DNA of 30,220 nt from Halocaridina rubra. Taxonomy: Eukaryota; Arthropoda; Malacostraca; Decapoda; Atyidae. Position 1 is the stretch's first letter. Every line of letters starts with the position of its first letter. Below the pieces are notes generated by a model. The model had not been told where the DNA came from. It saw only the letters and a program-made list of their open reading frames with translations, and made no database searches. Positions 26,361 through 30,220 of this stretch are shown piece by piece. Location of the stretch: contig JAXCGZ010021473.1 of assembly GCA_037179515.1 (NCBI GenBank), positions 15,001-45,220 of the forward strand. The letters are read 5' to 3'. The translations under genes and the position numbers were made by a program.

Positions 26361-26522
26361 AAGTAAAAGATAATGTACTATTTTTCATGATATTTCTTGA
26401 ATGTTTCCTTCATGTTGCTTTATTTCCTGTGTTTTTCCAACTAGAAATTTGCATTTAATGACCTTATTCTTTTATGCTACATATGTTTGTATATTCAGCG
26501 TGTTCTTGATGTTCCGCATTAT

Positions 26523-26750
26523 ATTGATCTTAGAATATGTAGTCTCCGTGGCAAAATTGTAGCGTCCGCGACACTGAGGCGGTAGGTCGAGGGTTCGTGC
26601 CCCGTCACGGACTGAGGTTAGTAAGGGCATACACTTAGGGTAACGATTACATCTGCCAAAACAAGTCCTTCGTAAGAAGGCAACCGTCCTAGCCCTTAGT
26701 TGAAAAGGGAGTTCGTGACGTAAAACCGAAACCAATTGATCTTAGAGTAT
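26523..26750 (+). mobile_element. tRNA-derived SINE, family 1, copy 3, with 16-bp target site duplication
   Basis: The element is 26539-26734 (196 bp). It is flanked by ATTGATCTTAGAATAT (26523-26538) and ATTGATCTTAGAGTAT (26735-26750), 15 of 16 identical. The A box is damaged (GGCAAAATTGTAG), but the B-box region GGGTTCGTGCCCC remains. The body stems are kept: CGTCACGG (26603-26610) with TTCGTGACG (26712-26720, one G-T pair), TAAGGGC (26622-26628) with GCCCTTA (26692-26698), and hairpin CCTTC-GTAA-GAAGG (26667-26680). It is older than copy 1 and probably not transcribable. Confidence 0.92.
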
Positions 26751-27242
26751 AATGTAATTCTGCAACTCTTGTTCCCATCATGTAATTAAACCGCCTCTCT
26801 CTACCTCTATTTATCAGTGTTATCACATTCGTAGAGATCATTTTTGTGTAAATATAACACCCACAATCATCGTTTATACTTTAAAAATGCTGTTTATGCT
26901 GTTCCATGTAATAGCACCCAACGTTTTCTCTCTTTGTTTGCTAAAGCTTTCACAACACATAGCAATATTGGAAGTTGTTTCCCATTCTTTGTCATTTTTC
27001 GTACATTGTGTTTTCGATCCTTCAGAGATTCAGTATTAATTTGTTAGCTGAGTTCTTGGCTGTTTTGATACAGGCATAGCTCTTTGACAGACCTTTATTT
27101 GCATATTTTCGTCCTGTGCTCATGATGTAAGTCGTTCCTTTTCGTGTGTGTGTGTTTTATTTCATTAGTTGTAGGGTTAATTTACATATGCAGTTCACCT
27201 TTTACTTTTGTTTCAGATCGTCTTGTTTTCACATTACATATA
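26751..27242. other. Anonymous AT-rich spacer
   Basis: No gene or repeat recognised. Confidence 0.5.
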
Positions 27243-27282
27243 TACATACATACATACATACATACATACATACATACATACA
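27243..27282. repeat. (TACA)10 microsatellite
   Basis: Pure tetranucleotide array, 40 bp. Confidence 0.97.
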
Positions 27283-27940
27283 AGTAAGGAAGTAACCAAA
27301 CTAATCTTAATCATGTTACAAAGAAACCTCCTTCAAATGTAAAGGTCATACGTTATTATTTCTGCTAATCCTGAAACATTTCATTAAAACTAATCACATT
27401 TATCATCATATTTTTCACCTAATAATTAGATCTATGGAAATCACTAATCTGGCCCTGGATCCTGTTACTGAGTTTGCGCATGAGCATTATGAAAAACCTT
27501 TAATATTCTTGTTTATTGTGATTTGTTATGCTATCACTCTCGTACAAAGTTTGTTAGTTGTTGTTTCAGAGCAGCAAACTTAAGCACTTATTAACATAGT
27601 AATGAGAAAGGTTCAGGGTAAACAGGATACAAACAACCGATTGAGGCTTCACTGATTGATTGCTTAGTAGAAGTTTGGCTTTGTTTAGTTGGTGAAACGT
27701 GAAACTCTGAAGCGTGTTATCGTTCCCAACAACTGGAGCTTCTCTCTTCAGAGTAATAATGTAATTTAATTTTTTGTTACAAACTTTTGTTTGTGTTGAA
27801 TATATATTTAGGCTATACTGCCGTGTTCAGTTACAGATTGTACGGGATTTGTAGTTTTAATTTGAAACTGAGTTTGAGAATGAAGAGAGAGGTGACCAAC
27901 GAAAGGAGCTTTTTTAATCAAGTGAAGTCTCTTATTAGGC
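27283..27940. other. Anonymous AT-rich spacer
   Basis: No gene recognised. A 62-codon frame from 27787 runs into the MITE and is treated as chance. Confidence 0.5.
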
Positions 27941-28071
27941 CTCTTTCACACGACACCACCATATGTTTTCACTAACTGAAATGAAACCGTTTAGACGTGT
28001 GCGTTAAAACGGTTACATTGAATCAGTGAAAACATATTGTGGCGCCACTATGGTGGCGTCGTGTGAAAGAG
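27941..28071. mobile_element. Hairpin MITE (131 bp), almost entirely inverted repeat
   Basis: The ends are CTCTTTCACACGACACCACC (27941-27960) and the complement of CTCTTTCACACGACGCCACC (28052-28071). Pairing continues inward through ATATGTTTTCACT with AGTGAAAACATAT, to AAACCGTTT (27984-27992) opposite AAAACGGTT (28006-28014) around a 13-base loop. The right arm has an extra CGCCAC-TAT-GGTGGCG, a small local palindrome. No coding capacity. Terminal style suggests a DNA-transposon-derived MITE, but I could not fix the superfamily or the target duplication. Confidence 0.85.
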
Positions 28072-28850
<779 letters not shown>

Positions 28851-30220
28851 TTACTTTTATCTCAGTAGAGAAGAGATCAAGGTACAGCGTTTTCATATTT
28901 GGAAATTGAGTTGTAATATAGTAGAGTACTGTATTAAATAGGCATCGCTTGTGACATTTGGGTTCTAGAGGCATTCAAGGCTGAAACTGACTAGAAAGTT
29001 TAATTTGCAGATTCGAATCTATGTTGCTATTGTTCTTTCATTTGCTAACTTATTGTTATTATTGATGTGGTGGTTAAATTATATCGACATGAATAAGACA
29101 CGAAGAACAAATTTATATTCATGTTTGCGGGTTAACATGTCTCGCAGCGTCAGACTTTAAGCAAGAGTGGAATAGTGCGTTCAATCGCGTATTTAATATT
29201 AATTTGTATATATGGCTTGCCTGTATATATTGTAACAACAGCTAGACTTGTTCACACAAGCTGTTCTTGTGTATGTAGCTTTTGTTACAGACCGCAAAAC
29301 TTAAATAAGACTCTTGAATTACTTATTATATATTAATTTGCATTTGTTTGGTACTGATAGAGTAATGAGTATAATTAATAAGGAGTTTTTAATTACTGTG
29401 GACAGTTCAAATTATTAGCTCATGTGACAGTTTTTAAAAACAGTTTATTTTATTTAAGTGCATCTGGTTTGTTTTGTTTTTTTAATGCGTTTTATCTATG
29501 GTGATATGTTTTTTAGTTTTTTGTTTATTTTCCAATTTATATTAGTATAAATGGTAGAAGTAAATATCCCGACTAAAAACGTTTGCCTCCAGTTATTCTT
29601 TCCGCTGAAGGACTCGTTTGCCATTCATGCGTGAACAGGCGCTCTCCATCACCATAACCTCCTTCCGAATGGCTCATCTTCTTCACCTTATAATGTTCCA
29701 TCAGCGTGTAGAAGTGAGAGATGTAATCGGTGCTTGGTTCTATCCTAGTTTATCTTGACATTCTTTGTTGTCATTTTCAGCTTGAAAGCTGTTTGCCAAA
29801 CCAACTCCCAAGTAGGTTTTCACAACTTTGACAAACTTGATGAGTTTCCAAAGAGGCAATTAATGATAACAATAGCTTTTACCACTCCTCCGTGCGCAGT
29901 CTAAGTTTACGTAGGCTATTGTTTAAGGCTTCTTCTTCTTCTTCTTCTTCTCCTTCTTATTCGACAGAATAACAGAAGTTCGTTTATCCTTCATGCTACG
30001 GATAAAAAGATGTAATATCTGTATTTTAATTACTTTATGGGCAACATTGTCCATGCTATTTTGTATCCGCTGAAGTATATAGTTCAGCGTGGGTAGTGCA
30101 ACAGACATTACGTATAGAATTGTGCATAGAAATTTTGTTATATATTTATTTTGAAGATATTTTTAATTAAATTTACTACGCACAACTTCCTTTGTCATGA
30201 AAACTAACCATTTTTGTATC
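28851..30220. other. Anonymous AT-rich region to the window end
   Basis: No gene recognised. A short (CTT) run lies at 29931-29957. One small frame is listed separately. Confidence 0.5.
29573..29749 (-). CDS. Short open frame with protein-like composition (doubtful)
   Basis: The frame is open for 58 codons on the minus strand, from just after an in-frame stop at 29750-29752 to TAG at 29573-29575. From the first Met it reads MEHYKVKKMSHSEGGYGDGE and RLFTHEWQTSPSAERITGGK. The composition is mixed and hydrophilic, unlike the surrounding AT-rich frames, which is the only support. No family recognised and no splice signals identified. Confidence 0.15.
   Translation of the reverse strand, partial: TRIEPSTDYISHFYTLMEHYKVKKMSHSEGGYGDGERLFTHEWQTSPSAERITGGKRF

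Overview
The window looks like intergenic DNA from an arthropod, most likely a decapod crustacean (penaeid shrimp or crab). The basis is indirect. By my tally about 3 kb (roughly 10%) is long, nearly pure microsatellite, mainly (AT)n, (GA/CT)n, (CA/TG)n and one (AAT/ATT) array. There are also TTAGG-type telomere-like pentamers, tRNA-derived SINEs, and several decayed non-LTR retrotransposons and hAT elements. I see no intact host gene, no functional tRNA or rRNA gene, and no CRISPR array. Most long open frames are artefacts of dinucleotide arrays.

Layout. 1-2394 (minus strand) is a 5'-truncated CR1/L2-like retrotransposon: the C-terminus of ORF1 overlaps ORF2, which has an endonuclease, a microsatellite-encoded Asn/Asp/Gly linker and a reverse transcriptase running off the left edge. 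2577-4552 holds microsatellites and three tRNA-derived SINE units, one of them chimeric. 4553-11500 is mostly anonymous AT-rich DNA with microsatellites and the 3' end of a second CR1/L2-like element (8874-9071). 11618-11938 is a frameshifted hAT-type BED zinc-finger exon. 12673-12872 is a tRNA-Ala-like SINE. 15085-17600 (plus strand) is a 5'-truncated RTE-like element with many stops and frameshifts and a hairpin-rich 3' UTR. 17601-18570 is mostly microsatellite around a retroelement 3' end. 18572-19075 is another LINE fragment. 19211-19873 is an internally deleted hAT element with matching terminal repeats and a perfect 8-bp target duplication. 23730-26360 contains four palindromic minisatellites, each with a TTAGG-like core. 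26539-26734 is a third copy of the first SINE family. 27941-28071 is a hairpin MITE. The rest is unremarkable.

Most interesting signals. (1) Four minisatellite palindromes are built as forward units, a TTAGG core, then reverse units. They use two unrelated arm sequences but always carry the core in the same orientation. (2) The first SINE family has nested stems in its body with a compensatory base change between copies, plus a GNRA-capped hairpin kept in all three copies. (3) The hAT deletion derivative is complete end to end. (4) Retroelement 3' ends repeatedly abut (AT)n arrays, which suggests that retroposition seeds the microsatellites.
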